Source of the DNA: Roseivivax jejudonensis
GTDB lineage: Bacteria; Pseudomonadota; Alphaproteobacteria; Rhodobacterales; Rhodobacteraceae
DNA length: 59,323 bases
Direction: 5' to 3'
Assembly (NCBI RefSeq): GCF_900172265.1
Contig: NZ_FWFK01000011.1
Coordinates: forward strand, 1 to 59,323
The notes beneath the pieces were generated by a model. The model was given only the letters and a program-made list of their open reading frames with translations, was not told the DNA's origin and did no database searches. Below, piece by piece: positions 45,550 through 52,307 of this stretch (positions are counted from its first letter, which is position 1; every line of letters starts with the position of its first letter). The translations under genes were made by a program, and so were the position numbers.

Positions 45550-45821
45550 TCCCCGCCGATTTGAACCTTGAGAACAACGCGATCTGTTGCATCGCCAGTG
45601 TCATCAACAGATTTCAGCTTTGGCATCACCCGATCCAAAAGCGACAGGCCCGCGTTAACCTCCGAGGCCGTCATTTCCGGCTCGTTGCCCTCGGCGTGGT
45701 CAATTAACCGCTTGAGAATTTTGGAGTTCGCGATTTTAGTTCGATGCTCAGCCCCCATTTGAAAGCCGGGCTGCCTGCCTCGTGCCGCCATGCTGCTGTC
45801 TGCGCCGGTTTGAGCGGTCAC
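45546..45821 (-). CDS. Putative terminase small subunit
   Basis: 91 residues: basic start (ARGRQPGFQMGAEHRTKI), helical centre (KILKRLIDHAEGNEP, VNAGLSLLDRVMPKLKS) and a short C-terminal strand. It lies directly upstream of terL with a four-base overlap, the standard place for the DNA-recognition subunit. ATG 45791 is an alternative start. The assignment is mainly positional. Confidence 0.65.
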   Translation of the reverse strand: MTAQTGADSSMAARGRQPGFQMGAEHRTKIANSKILKRLIDHAEGNEPEMTASEVNAGLSLLDRVMPKLKSVDDTGDATDRVVLKVQIGGE

Positions 45822-45845
45822 AGCCTCTTTTTCTGGTTTGAAGTT

Positions 45846-46391
45846 TTAAGCGTCGGGGTCGTTGTAGATGCGCCAGATAATTTCTTCTGCTGCGCCTTCA
45901 GAAACGCCAGCTCCGATCATATGACGAACGATCTTGGCACACCTGTTGTGTTCGCGCTCCATTGGGCTGACCTGCGGGGGCAGAGGCTCCGTCGCATCGC
46001 GCCCGGGGCGCAGCGGCTCTTTGCAACAGACCTTAAGCCAAGCGTTGATTTGCTTGATACTCTTTTGCCCGCACCCCGGGGCGCGCAGCATAGTTGCTTC
46101 TTTTACAGCCGAAACTGCGTCTGGCGTGATCTCGTCTTCCTCGCAGCCCAAAACGTGACACATCGCCCGGATCGCTCGACTGCTGCATATCTCCCTCATC
46201 ATGGGAGATACATGATTCAAGAAGACTTCGCTCAGTTCATTTGCGGGCTTTACGCTAGAATATTCTGATTTTGATAGTGCCCGAAGATGGTTTCGGTCCG
46301 TAGATTTCATGAAGTTCAAAAACGAACTTTCATCGTAAACACCGTTGATCGCCAAGAGATCGCGAGCTTTTCGGCTGATGTCGTCAATCAT
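45846..46391 (-). CDS. Phage protein with RNA polymerase alpha-CTD-like HhH motif
   Basis: 181 residues, helical. At about residue 105 it contains ATMLRAPGCGQKSIKQINAW, which resembles the helix-hairpin-helix of the RNA polymerase alpha C-terminal domain (LLxxPxxGxKSxxEI). The rest is not recognised. It is the second gene after the late promoter and overlaps the first by eight bases. It could bind DNA near packaging genes or act on transcription. Confidence 0.6.
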   Translation of the reverse strand: MIDDISRKARDLLAINGVYDESSFLNFMKSTDRNHLRALSKSEYSSVKPANELSEVFLNHVSPMMREICSSRAIRAMCHVLGCEEDEITPDAVSAVKEATMLRAPGCGQKSIKQINAWLKVCCKEPLRPGRDATEPLPPQVSPMEREHNRCAKIVRHMIGAGVSEGAAEEIIWRIYNDPDA

Positions 46392-46635
46392 TTGAGATGC
46401 ACCGCTGCGGGTTTGAGCCGTCAGCGCCCCTCGTTAGTGAACCTGCGGGCCGACGTCGCCAAGGGCCGACGTCGCCAATGGCAGCCGCCAGCAATACCGC
46501 TTCCATGTCTTCGTTATCCAGGTCAGTGCAGATCCGGACAGTGCCGTCTGTGTAGACTTCCAGCAGGACGTGTCCCGCCATCTCGGCAATCTCTGCCGCG
46601 TCGTCGTCCATCAGTGAATCAACGAGATCCGACAT
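46384..46635 (-). CDS. Small acidic phage protein, first late gene, altered C-terminus
   Basis: 83 residues with an acidic start (MSDLVDSLMDDDAAEIAEM) and LEVYTDGTVRICTDLDN. A 16-base tandem duplication (46447-46478 region, unit GGCCGACGTCGCCAA) shifts the frame near its end; without it the protein would stop after AAAIGDVGPQVH. The present last 26 residues are therefore probably new sequence. It follows a 177-base leader. Confidence 0.6.
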   Translation of the reverse strand: MSDLVDSLMDDDAAEIAEMAGHVLLEVYTDGTVRICTDLDNEDMEAVLLAAAIGDVGPWRRRPAGSLTRGADGSNPQRCISND

Positions 46636-46692
46636 TCCGTCGTGCCCATGCTGGCACCTCGCTGTGAGTGGATGGCTGGAATTGCAGTAGCA

Positions 46693-46742
46693 CCAGCCCC
46701 GATCCCGCGTAGGGAGCCCCTCAAATTGCGAGGGTGGGCTGG
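46693..46742 (-). ncRNA. Three-way-junction RNA in late leader
   Basis: In the leader of the late transcript CCAGCCC pairs with GGGCTGG (7 bp) and encloses two perfect hairpins, CCCTC-GCAATTT-GAGGG and TCCC-TACGC-GGGA. The outer stem and both arms are uninterrupted. A further hairpin CCCGC/GCGGG lies just upstream (about 46748-46765). It is placed between the late promoter and the first late gene. It may be a terminator-antiterminator, a protein-binding site for the NusG-like protein, or a put-like element. No U-run follows. Confidence 0.6.
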
Positions 46743-46818
46743 CTTCTCCCGCTTATGCCGGCGGGCGGACGCCGAAACCGCTGCTCGCAGGTAACGACGT
46801 CACTTCGGCCTTGTTCGC

Positions 46819-46847
46819 AATATAGCGCATATGCGGTGGCGGTGCAA
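46819..46847 (-). promoter_or_regulatory. Predicted late promoter
   Basis: Read leftward: -35 TTGCAC (46842-46847), 17-base spacer, -10 TATATT (46819-46824). Transcription should begin near 46812, giving about 177 bases of leader before the first late gene. It lies 12 bases after the end of gene 46859-47062, in the only large gap of the leftward set. Confidence 0.7.
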
Positions 46848-46858
46848 TAGTGGTGGTG

Positions 46859-47062
46859 TCAAGCCTTATTCTCTGTCGCCTTTCTGCACGCCCGTCTATA
46901 GCCCTGATGATCAAAACCCCAATTTGGAACAATTCGCAGCGGCCCTAAATACCACCTGCCCTGCATGTCCTTTGTTGCTTTCTCAGCATCGCGCATGCGC
47001 CGGTAGCTCCCGATACGGTGCTCGTAACTGCCCGTTTGATGAATTATGGCCAGCGGCTTCAT
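46859..47062 (-). CDS. Small phage protein after the NusG-like gene
   Basis: 67 residues, basic (MKPLAIIHQTGSYEHRIGSY, CRKATENKA). It overlaps the NusG-like gene by four bases, so the two are cotranslated. No family recognised; a partner of the antiterminator is possible from position. Confidence 0.6.
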   Translation of the reverse strand: MKPLAIIHQTGSYEHRIGSYRRMRDAEKATKDMQGRWYLGPLRIVPNWGFDHQGYRRACRKATENKA

Positions 47063-47628
47063 GCCCGCCTCTTCGCGTCAATCGGATCAAGCTGCCCCGG
47101 CACCCACCCGCCGAACGCCTCGATCTCCACCTCCAGCGACGGGTGCATGTCGTGGGCGTGGTGAACCATCTTCCTAAACCGCGCAAGACGGCCAGCCAGC
47201 GGCCCTGTAAGCACCTCCAGAAGCTCTCCAGGCTCATACTGGCACATGGCCGCCCTGTCGTTCGCTTCAATGATCCTGTAAGCCTCTGCGGCTTTCTCTG
47301 CGGCTTTTGCGATGAAGGGCTGAACGTGCCGGCGCGCCTCTGCTTCGCTGATCCGCATCGTGGTGGACGAAAGCCCCCGGCAGCGCATGGCCTGAAAGAA
47401 CTTGTCGTCCGGGATGTCCGCGAACACGTAGTTGGGGCACAGCACCTCCACGATGGGATCGGGGTGTCTGCGCTTGCCCTGCCGCTTGAACGTGATCTTG
47501 CGGGGAGCGTGGGCCTCGATGCCGAGGGCGCCAAGCTGACGCTCTACGGCAAACTCGCCCCGCTCTTTCTCAGCCCCCGGCCATGCGGGGATCTGCCTGC
47601 TCGTGGTGATTAGTGCGTAGTATGCCAT
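47059..47628 (-). CDS. NusG/RfaH-like transcription factor
   Basis: 189 residues. The N-terminal NGN-like domain runs from AYYALITTSRQIPAW to NYVFADIP (residues 66-73) and includes the ERQLGALGIEAHAP turn. The C-terminal KOW domain contains EPGELLEVLTGPLAGRLARF (about 132-151) and ends in LEVEIEAFGGW, the strand pattern of NusG. A basic loop (TFKRQGKRRHPDP) is inserted in the NGN. ATG 47628 starts the recognisable domain; upstream frame is a shadow. It occupies the place of lambda Q, directly before the late promoter and leader, so it is a candidate late antiterminator. Confidence 0.85.
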   Translation of the reverse strand: MAYYALITTSRQIPAWPGAEKERGEFAVERQLGALGIEAHAPRKITFKRQGKRRHPDPIVEVLCPNYVFADIPDDKFFQAMRCRGLSSTTMRISEAEARRHVQPFIAKAAEKAAEAYRIIEANDRAAMCQYEPGELLEVLTGPLAGRLARFRKMVHHAHDMHPSLEVEIEAFGGWVPGQLDPIDAKRRA

Positions 47629-47648
47629 CTGCTCGGCCCCTGTGTGGG

Positions 47649-47828
47649 TTATCGGTTGGGTTGAACTCTTTTGTTCCAAGCGCTCTTGGGGCCAGATACG
47701 TCGTGGTGGTGGCCAAAATCTACGGTGGCACCGCACGACAACTGATCTTCGCAGCCAACCATGTTCGGCCCAAAAACCATTGCTGGCTTCCCGCAAAATG
47801 GGCATGGCTTTAGATCAGCCTCACTCAT
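47649..47828 (-). CDS. Lar-like zinc-ribbon protein
   Basis: 59 residues: LKPCPFCGKPAMV with a second Cys pair (GCEDQLSCGA) and the end SGPKSAWNKRV, the standard Lar/restriction-alleviation-like zinc ribbon. Lar proteins modulate type I restriction in some phages; many homologues are untested. ATG 47828 overlaps the upstream stop (ATGA). Confidence 0.8.
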   Translation of the reverse strand: MSEADLKPCPFCGKPAMVFGPNMVGCEDQLSCGATVDFGHHHDVSGPKSAWNKRVQPNR

Positions 47829-48052
47829 CGCCCCTGCTCCCTGTCCCACCGCTCAAACGGAACCCAATATGAGCCCTTAGGGCCGAAAACCATCGTGCCG
47901 CTGATAGTGCGAACAGCGAAGAACCCATCAGGCATAATGGGCGACACAACAACGTCCATCCCGCCAATCTCGCCATGCGTCGGTTTGCTTGTGGTGCGAG
48001 CCTCGCCGACTGTTTCAAAGCCGGCTTCACGTGCTATGCGCTCAATCGTCAA
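47825..48052 (-). CDS. Small phage protein, TTG start
   Basis: 75 residues starting LTIERIAREAGFETVGEAR, then GGMDVVVSPIMPDGFFAVR and ending ERWDREQGR. TTG 48052 is chosen because GGGAG lies eight bases upstream; GTG 48073 would be in frame but lies within that site. It ends in the same ERWDRE segment as the upstream gene (see repeat finding). Function unknown. Confidence 0.55.
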   Translation of the reverse strand: MTIERIAREAGFETVGEARTTSKPTHGEIGGMDVVVSPIMPDGFFAVRTISGTMVFGPKGSYWVPFERWDREQGR

Positions 48053-48150
48053 TTTTTTTTCTCCCTGTCCCACCGCTCCTGCACGACGGCAAAGGCGGCC
48101 TGCACTGCATCGCGGATCTCGCGGTCTGGCATGGTGTCGGTGTCAGTCAT
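48049..48150 (-). CDS. Small phage protein, 33 residues
   Basis: MTDTDTMPDREIRDAVQAAF followed by AVVQERWDREKKN. It overlaps the genes on both sides (8 bases upstream, 4 downstream), as expected in this compact set. A short amphipathic helix. Function unknown. Confidence 0.5.
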   Translation of the reverse strand: MTDTDTMPDREIRDAVQAAFAVVQERWDREKKN

Positions 48151-48403
48151 TGGTGGCCTCCTGCTCAATCTCATCCAGCCGCTTTCGGGCCTCAGAAATC
48201 GTGTGAACGTTCTTTGACGTGATGACGCTGGCCTTAATCAGGAAAAACAGAATCGCGATGAGGAAGCCGGCCCACTCCATTGCGCTGCTGTCTGTCCAGA
48301 CGCCCAAGCCAACCAGGCCAGCGAAAAGAGCAAATGTGCTTGCGTCTCGCATCCATGATTGCAGCGGGGTTTCCGAAACAATGATAACTTCTCTTTCAGC
48401 CAT
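48143..48403 (-). CDS. Two-span phage membrane protein
   Basis: 86 residues with two hydrophobic spans (TFALFAGLVGLGVW and WAGFLIAILFFLIKASVI) and a C-terminal helix (SEARKRLDEIEQEA). Topology is holin-like but it lies among regulators, far from the lysis genes, so a role in early membrane takeover or exclusion is as likely. Confidence 0.65.
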   Translation of the reverse strand: MAEREVIIVSETPLQSWMRDASTFALFAGLVGLGVWTDSSAMEWAGFLIAILFFLIKASVITSKNVHTISEARKRLDEIEQEATND

Positions 48404-48729
48404 CAGCCCTGCTCCTTCCGATAAATCGTGATGCTCGAATTGCCCTGAACGTTGATCCTGTCACGCACCAGGAGCCCCGCGTCGGCCAACTCGGAAAGCC
48501 GACGACGAACAGCCTCGCGCGAGCCCTTAACCCGCGTCATCACGTCGTCTATCGTGCGCTCCCGGCCGTCCTTCATCACCGCCAGGATCTCCACCTGCAT
48601 TTTTGGCAGAGAAAGCGCAGGCGTCAGCTCTGCCTTGCGGTGCTGTGCCCATGTGGCGGCTGTGCGCGGCTTGGGGCGCTCTGGAATGTGGCTGGGGAGA
48701 GGGCGGGCTGTGTAGACGGTGTAGGTCAT
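48403..48729 (-). CDS. Winged-helix DNA-binding protein
   Basis: 108 residues. The C-terminal half is a winged helix (VEILAVMKDGRERTI, DDVMTRVKGSREAVRRRLSE, then SSITIYRKEQG as wing). The N-terminus is Pro-rich. Probably a phage transcriptional regulator within the leftward early set. Overlaps both neighbours. Confidence 0.7.
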   Translation of the reverse strand: MTYTVYTARPLPSHIPERPKPRTAATWAQHRKAELTPALSLPKMQVEILAVMKDGRERTIDDVMTRVKGSREAVRRRLSELADAGLLVRDRINVQGNSSITIYRKEQG

Positions 48730-49040
48730 AGAGCGTCTCCGTCCTGATCAGACAGCCAAACCAGAGCACCTCGCATCCATGCGGATCCGTAGGCATCCAA
48801 GGGATGGCTGGCGACGGTTGCGTCGTAGGCGTGAGCGTTCAGAAGCACTCTGGCCGCCTGCGCAACTCTGTCGGTTGACGGGTGGTCATGCTCTGTTGGC
48901 TGGACCTCCGCCAGCTTGTACCGCCTTTGGCTGCTATGCTTTTGCCAGCGTCCGAAAGACACATGGGTTTCTCCAGCCTCGTCTTCGCCGTACCAAAGCC
49001 AAACCGGTGCGGCTGCCGTTCGTTCACGCATCGTCATCAC
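48726..49040 (-). CDS. Hypothetical phage protein
   Basis: 104 residues, with WLWYGEDEAGETHVSFGRW and HAYDATVASHPLDAYGSAWM. Soluble, no motif known. ATG 49040 shares the TGATG junction with the upstream gene; it overlaps the winged-helix gene by four bases. Confidence 0.55.
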   Translation of the reverse strand: MMTMRERTAAAPVWLWYGEDEAGETHVSFGRWQKHSSQRRYKLAEVQPTEHDHPSTDRVAQAARVLLNAHAYDATVASHPLDAYGSAWMRGALVWLSDQDGDAL

Positions 49041-49255
49041 TCGGTCTCCGTGTTAAGCGAGGCGGCCCCGGCTTCTTTTTCCCTAACGATAACCTCGTGC
49101 GTCTTTGCGCAACTCGGGCACAGCGCCTTGATAGCGATAGGATCGCAGCCCTCTGTCGGATCGTAAGTCGCGACATAGCGTGAGTCATAAATGTTGGCGT
49201 CGTAAAACGCCTTCCCACCGCACACGTCACATTGGTAGTAATCATTCAGCGCCAT
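49037..49255 (-). CDS. Zinc-ribbon phage protein
   Basis: 72 residues: YYQCDVCGGKAFYDANIYD and ALCPSCAKTHEVIV give two CxxC pairs of a zinc ribbon. ATG 49255 is preferred because the frame upstream is covered by the small gene 49242-49382. Unknown function, possibly protein or nucleic acid binding. Confidence 0.65.
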   Translation of the reverse strand: MALNDYYQCDVCGGKAFYDANIYDSRYVATYDPTEGCDPIAIKALCPSCAKTHEVIVREKEAGAASLNTETE

Positions 49256-49382
49256 CGTCGTTCTCCATTCCGGGTGCGTCAGTTCGGCCAAGATCCACCT
49301 TCTCAGCAAATGTCCCGACGTTCGGGCTGGCTGAGGTGTGCGAATTTTCTGAGAAAGGGTTGTGCTGGGTGGCGTCCGTCAT
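49242..49382 (-). CDS. Small acidic phage protein, 46 residues
   Basis: MTDATQHNPFSENSHTSA, then FAEKVDLGRTDAPGMENDDG. ATG 49382 overlaps the stop of the replication gene (ATGA) and its end overlaps the next start by 14 bases. Likely disordered. Supported mainly by its place in a gap-free set. Confidence 0.5.
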   Translation of the reverse strand: MTDATQHNPFSENSHTSASPNVGTFAEKVDLGRTDAPGMENDDGAE

Positions 49383-49780
49383 TCTTCGCTCCCGTCGTCG
49401 ATCAGAAGGGCAAGATCATCAAACGCTGACGGAGCGGTGTTCTCTTTCATGTTGGAGTGACAAATAGCCCCCCTACCATGTGCCAAATAACCACTCCCGA
49501 GCAGCTTGTAGCGGTTGTTCATATTGCGCTTGCCGCGCCCGGTTCTGTAGGTGCGCTTCATCGTGGATAGGCGCCCCACTTTCTCGATTTGCGAGATAGC
49601 CCGGATCACCGTTCGGCGGCTGAGGTTGGTCTTCTCAGCAATGCGGTTCATGGACGGGTCGCAGCGCCCCGTCTCCTGATTGTGCGCGTGCCCAAGGTAG
49701 CAGGCCACCAAAGCGGCCGCCTGCCCGAGCTTGTGATGCTGGATCGTGTCAAACGCCCACTGGATGCCACGGAAGCTCAT
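49379..49780 (-). CDS. Helix-turn-helix replication initiator-like protein
   Basis: 133 residues. MSFRGIQWAFDTIQHHKL, AAALVACYLGHAHNQETG and the winged helix NRIAEKTNLSRRTVIRAI match the N-terminal DNA-binding domain of phage replication (O-type) or replisome-organiser proteins. The C-terminal acidic tail (FDDLALLIDDGSEE) is unusual. There is no helicase-loader domain, so it may depend on host DnaA/DnaB. ATG 49780 overlaps the upstream stop. Confidence 0.7.
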   Translation of the reverse strand: MSFRGIQWAFDTIQHHKLGQAAALVACYLGHAHNQETGRCDPSMNRIAEKTNLSRRTVIRAISQIEKVGRLSTMKRTYRTGRGKRNMNNRYKLLGSGYLAHGRGAICHSNMKENTAPSAFDDLALLIDDGSEE

Positions 49781-50265
49781 TGCCCGCCCTCCAGTGCGCT
49801 CAGGATGCGGCGGCGGTAATCTTCCTCTGCGGCTTGCTCCGCCCCCCTCAGAGAGTGTTCGTCGCCAATCCAGCCACCTTCGTAAACGTCGAGAGCGTAT
49901 CTCCCGCACCCCAAGAGACGAATGCAGTAGAAGGCGGGCACGCCGAACGCGTCCGCTTCAAACATACATCCTTCGTCATCGCTGTGCTCCAGTAGGTCTA
50001 CCCACTCCAGCGGCTTGATCGCTACAGGGGCGCTGAGAACGTCGCGGGCTTCATAAACTGCCTCAAGATCATAAAGCGTGATCTGGCAAAGCGTGGCCCG
50101 CGCCGCCGCCTCAATGGTTTGGCCGTTCACGCTGCCGGCAATGCGCTTGGGCCCGCGCTCGGCGCGCTGCAAGGCGTCGTCCAGCCTAGCCACCAAGTCA
50201 GTGTTAGCGGATTGTTCACGATTGTCTTTTGCGGTATCATCCCGCAAATCATGCTCACATGGCAT
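49777..50265 (-). CDS. Hypothetical phage protein
   Basis: 162 residues. The C-terminal half (PLEWVDLLEHSDDEGCMFEA, YCIRLLGCGRYALDVYEGGW, EDYRRRILSALE) is a family common in alphaproteobacterial phages, usually near replication genes. An N-terminal helix carries LVARLDDALQRAERG. Preceded by a predicted promoter and hairpin. Function unknown. Confidence 0.65.
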   Translation of the reverse strand: MPCEHDLRDDTAKDNREQSANTDLVARLDDALQRAERGPKRIAGSVNGQTIEAAARATLCQITLYDLEAVYEARDVLSAPVAIKPLEWVDLLEHSDDEGCMFEADAFGVPAFYCIRLLGCGRYALDVYEGGWIGDEHSLRGAEQAAEEDYRRRILSALEGGQ

Positions 50266-50305
50266 GTGCCGAACTCCTTTTCAGTTTGGCTATGTCTAGG
50301 GCTGA

Positions 50306-50326
50306 GCCGGTGCTACCAACACCGGC
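50306..50326 (-). promoter_or_regulatory. Leader hairpin upstream of 49777-50265
   Basis: GCCGGTG, loop TTGGTAG, CACCGGC: a perfect 7-bp stem in the leader between a predicted promoter and the gene start. No U-run follows, so it is more likely an mRNA structure or protein site than a terminator. Confidence 0.45.
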
Positions 50327-50339
50327 CAGTCCGCCTCTA

Positions 50340-50368
50340 ATTCTACAGCAATTCGGACGTTTAGCCAA
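50340..50368 (-). promoter_or_regulatory. Predicted internal promoter
   Basis: Read leftward: -35 TTGGCT (50363-50368), 17-base spacer, -10 TAGAAT (50340-50345). It serves the replication-associated genes from 50265 leftward and lies in one of the few gaps of the leftward set. Confidence 0.55.
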
Positions 50369-50370
50369 CA

Positions 50371-50793
50371 CTATTCGTCCTCCATTAGCGGCCCATCCGC
50401 ATTGCGCGTCGCTCGCCAATCGGAAAAATACCGCTTCACAATTGCCTGCACGTTCGGGCTTGGCGTCTTGCCGGTTCGGATACACTTCTTGAAGTTAATA
50501 TCGACGCCCTTTAGCGCTTTATCATCGCTCGGGATGCTGGCGGATACCCTTTTCCACCAGTGCGCGATATACTCCAGGTCGGGATCGTTGATATCGAGGA
50601 ACACGCGAGGGAGAGCGTCAGGCTCCGGTTCTTCATTGCTCCACACTTCGACAAACCGTTTCTGCCAGCGCTCGTCCATGAGCCGCATCATGCGGTGTAT
50701 GGCTTTCCCGAGGTGCTGGCGCTGGGTGTGCTTGTCCTGAGAGGAAAACGCAGTGTATACGTCATCAAAGATCACGTCGCGAATGTCAGCCAT
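50371..50793 (-). CDS. Hypothetical phage protein
   Basis: 140 residues: IRDVIFDDVYTAFSSQDKH, LDINDPDLEYIAHWWKRVS and a C-terminal KRYFSDWRATRN. It contains a helical pattern without a known motif. ATG 50793 shares a base with the upstream stop (TGATG). Confidence 0.6.
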   Translation of the reverse strand: MADIRDVIFDDVYTAFSSQDKHTQRQHLGKAIHRMMRLMDERWQKRFVEVWSNEEPEPDALPRVFLDINDPDLEYIAHWWKRVSASIPSDDKALKGVDINFKKCIRTGKTPSPNVQAIVKRYFSDWRATRNADGPLMEDE

Positions 50794-51185
50794 CACAGCT
50801 CCCCCACATACTGCTTGAACCGCGCCAGACGCTCGCCCTCCAGCGACTCACAGCACGCACGCAACATCGCGCCGATCTCGTGCTTATTCGCCCAGAAGGC
50901 CCATTCACGCGCTTGCGGAAGCAAGTCCTCTTGCGGCAGGGGATCGGGCCACCCATATGCTTTGAACACCGCCTGAACACGGCCCTCGGCGATATCGGCC
51001 GGGAAGGTGCGGAGAATAACCCCGAGGGCTGTATACCGCTCTTCGTCCGTAAGCCGCGTGAGAGCCACCCTGGAGGCTTCCGCGAGATTTTCCGGTGTGG
51101 GATTGCTGATTGCGTCCAGCAGCATTCTCAGCGCCCACGAACGCCTCTCTGCGGCTGTCGGGTATATCGGTGACTGTTCTGTCAT
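50793..51185 (-). CDS. Hypothetical phage protein
   Basis: 130 residues, all helical, beginning MTEQSPIYPTAAERRSWALR and containing AREWAFWANKHEIGAML. GGAGG is upstream of ATG 51185. No family recognised; position suggests a replication accessory role. Confidence 0.55.
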   Translation of the reverse strand: MTEQSPIYPTAAERRSWALRMLLDAISNPTPENLAEASRVALTRLTDEERYTALGVILRTFPADIAEGRVQAVFKAYGWPDPLPQEDLLPQAREWAFWANKHEIGAMLRACCESLEGERLARFKQYVGEL

Positions 51186-51520
51186 ACGCCCCCTCCACTC
51201 CATTCCTCTACCTGCGCGTTGTAGTCCCGCGCCGTGTCCTCTTGCATGATCGCCAGCGCTTCCTCGGCGCTGTGGATCACATCAACCTGCCCGTTCCACT
51301 CGACGTGCCAAAGGCTTTCCATATCGGTCAGCCGGCGTGCTGATGGCGGTTTGTTACCGTCCTTGATTTCAAAGAAAAAATTGCGCGATTTGTAGCCGCA
51401 GGCTATGTCAGGGCAGCCCATTCCGACGCGGTGCAGATAAAGAACCGTCACACCGCGAGCGCGAAGCTCGGCAACGATTTCGCCCTGGTTTGCGTCTGCT
51501 TTTGCGGCCCAACGTGGCAT
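51182..51520 (-). CDS. VRR-NUC-like PD-(D/E)xK nuclease
   Basis: 112 residues. GMGCPDIACGYKSRNFFFEI followed by KDG is the PD...ExK core with PD and ExK visible. KADANQGEIVAELRARGVTV matches the start of VRR-NUC-type nucleases, used by phages as junction resolvases. Missing long N-terminal domains, so a stand-alone small enzyme. Next to SSB-like and other DNA genes. Confidence 0.75.
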   Translation of the reverse strand: MPRWAAKADANQGEIVAELRARGVTVLYLHRVGMGCPDIACGYKSRNFFFEIKDGNKPPSARRLTDMESLWHVEWNGQVDVIHSAEEALAIMQEDTARDYNAQVEEWSGGGV

Positions 51521-51521
51521 C

Positions 51522-51830
51522 TCACATCCCGCTATATTGCCGAATGAATATCGCCCGCGTATCGCCTTCCTCCACCTCGATAGCGTGAGGCATGGCAACG
51601 TAGCCCTCGGGCAGATCCACGACTTCCAGAGTGTCAGGGCAGCAGCCGCCCAATGCGTTCGGGCTGGTGATATGCCGCACCGTGACATCGCCAATGGGCA
51701 TGGTGAAAACCATCACCTCGTCCGTGGGCGCCTCCTGCTGGTTATGCAGAATGATTGCGTCGTCCGTTGCCGTGACGCTCTGTGCGGCGGCTGGAAAAGC
51801 TATGAGGGATAGGAGGGCGGCGCGGATCAT
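51522..51830 (-). CDS. Secreted small phage protein
   Basis: 102 residues with signal peptide (MIRAALLSLIAFPAAAQ) followed by a beta-rich domain (IGDVTVRHI, ALGGCCPDTLEVVDLPEG). ATG 51830 has GAGGG seven bases upstream. A periplasmic protein in an early set is unusual and suggests superinfection exclusion or envelope modification. Confidence 0.65.
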   Translation of the reverse strand: MIRAALLSLIAFPAAAQSVTATDDAIILHNQQEAPTDEVMVFTMPIGDVTVRHITSPNALGGCCPDTLEVVDLPEGYVAMPHAIEVEEGDTRAIFIRQYSGM

Positions 51831-51840
51831 GATGCGGCCC

Positions 51841-51945
51841 TCAATCATTCCAAGGCCAAATGCGAAGGTGCATGAGGGCCCTGATTGCAAACTCGGCAAT
51901 AACTATTCCAACCATTGCTCCGGCGATCATTTCAATAAACTCCAT
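51841..51945 (-). CDS. Tiny membrane protein, 34 residues
   Basis: MEFIEMIAGAMVGIVIAEFA, then IRALMHLRIWPWND: one membrane span with a basic/Trp end. GGGAG lies seven bases upstream of ATG 51945. It sits between the SSB-like gene and the secreted protein gene in a set of close-spaced leftward genes. Function unknown. Confidence 0.55.
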   Translation of the reverse strand: MEFIEMIAGAMVGIVIAEFAIRALMHLRIWPWND

Positions 51946-51960
51946 TGACTGCTCCCAAGA

Positions 51961-52257
51961 TCAGAACGGTATCGAATCTGTGTCGATATCATTACTCGCC
52001 GGATGGCTTCCCGACTGCTGCCCGTTATTCTGTCCCTGCTGCTGGCCTTTCGGCTCGAAACAGGATACAATTACGTTGCTGCGGTTGTCGGGATTGGGCA
52101 GGCCGGCGGGGTTGAACCAGCGATCTAGCAGCAGAAATTGCTTGCCGTCATCGCCGCTCATTACGGCGCCGATATTCTGCCAGCGGGCTTTCTCATTGCC
52201 CTGGTTATCGCGGTAAGTGTCCGTCTTGACGGCGAGGTCATACAGTTTGCGAGCCAT
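51961..52257 (-). CDS. SSB-like single-stranded DNA-binding protein
   Basis: 98 residues. ARKLYDLAVKTDTYRDN and NIGAVMSGDDGKQFLLLDR resemble small phage/plasmid OB-fold proteins. The tail is Gln/Ser-rich and ends DTDSIPF, which copies the acidic DxIPF tip of SSB that recruits partner proteins. ATG 52257 has GGAGG seven bases upstream. Located between nuclease and regulator genes, it should protect phage ssDNA. Confidence 0.72.
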   Translation of the reverse strand: MARKLYDLAVKTDTYRDNQGNEKARWQNIGAVMSGDDGKQFLLLDRWFNPAGLPNPDNRSNVIVSCFEPKGQQQGQNNGQQSGSHPASNDIDTDSIPF

Positions 52258-52307
52258 TACGCGGCCTCCAGTGTAGGGAAAGGGGCGGGAGCCGTAGCCC
52301 CCGCCAG

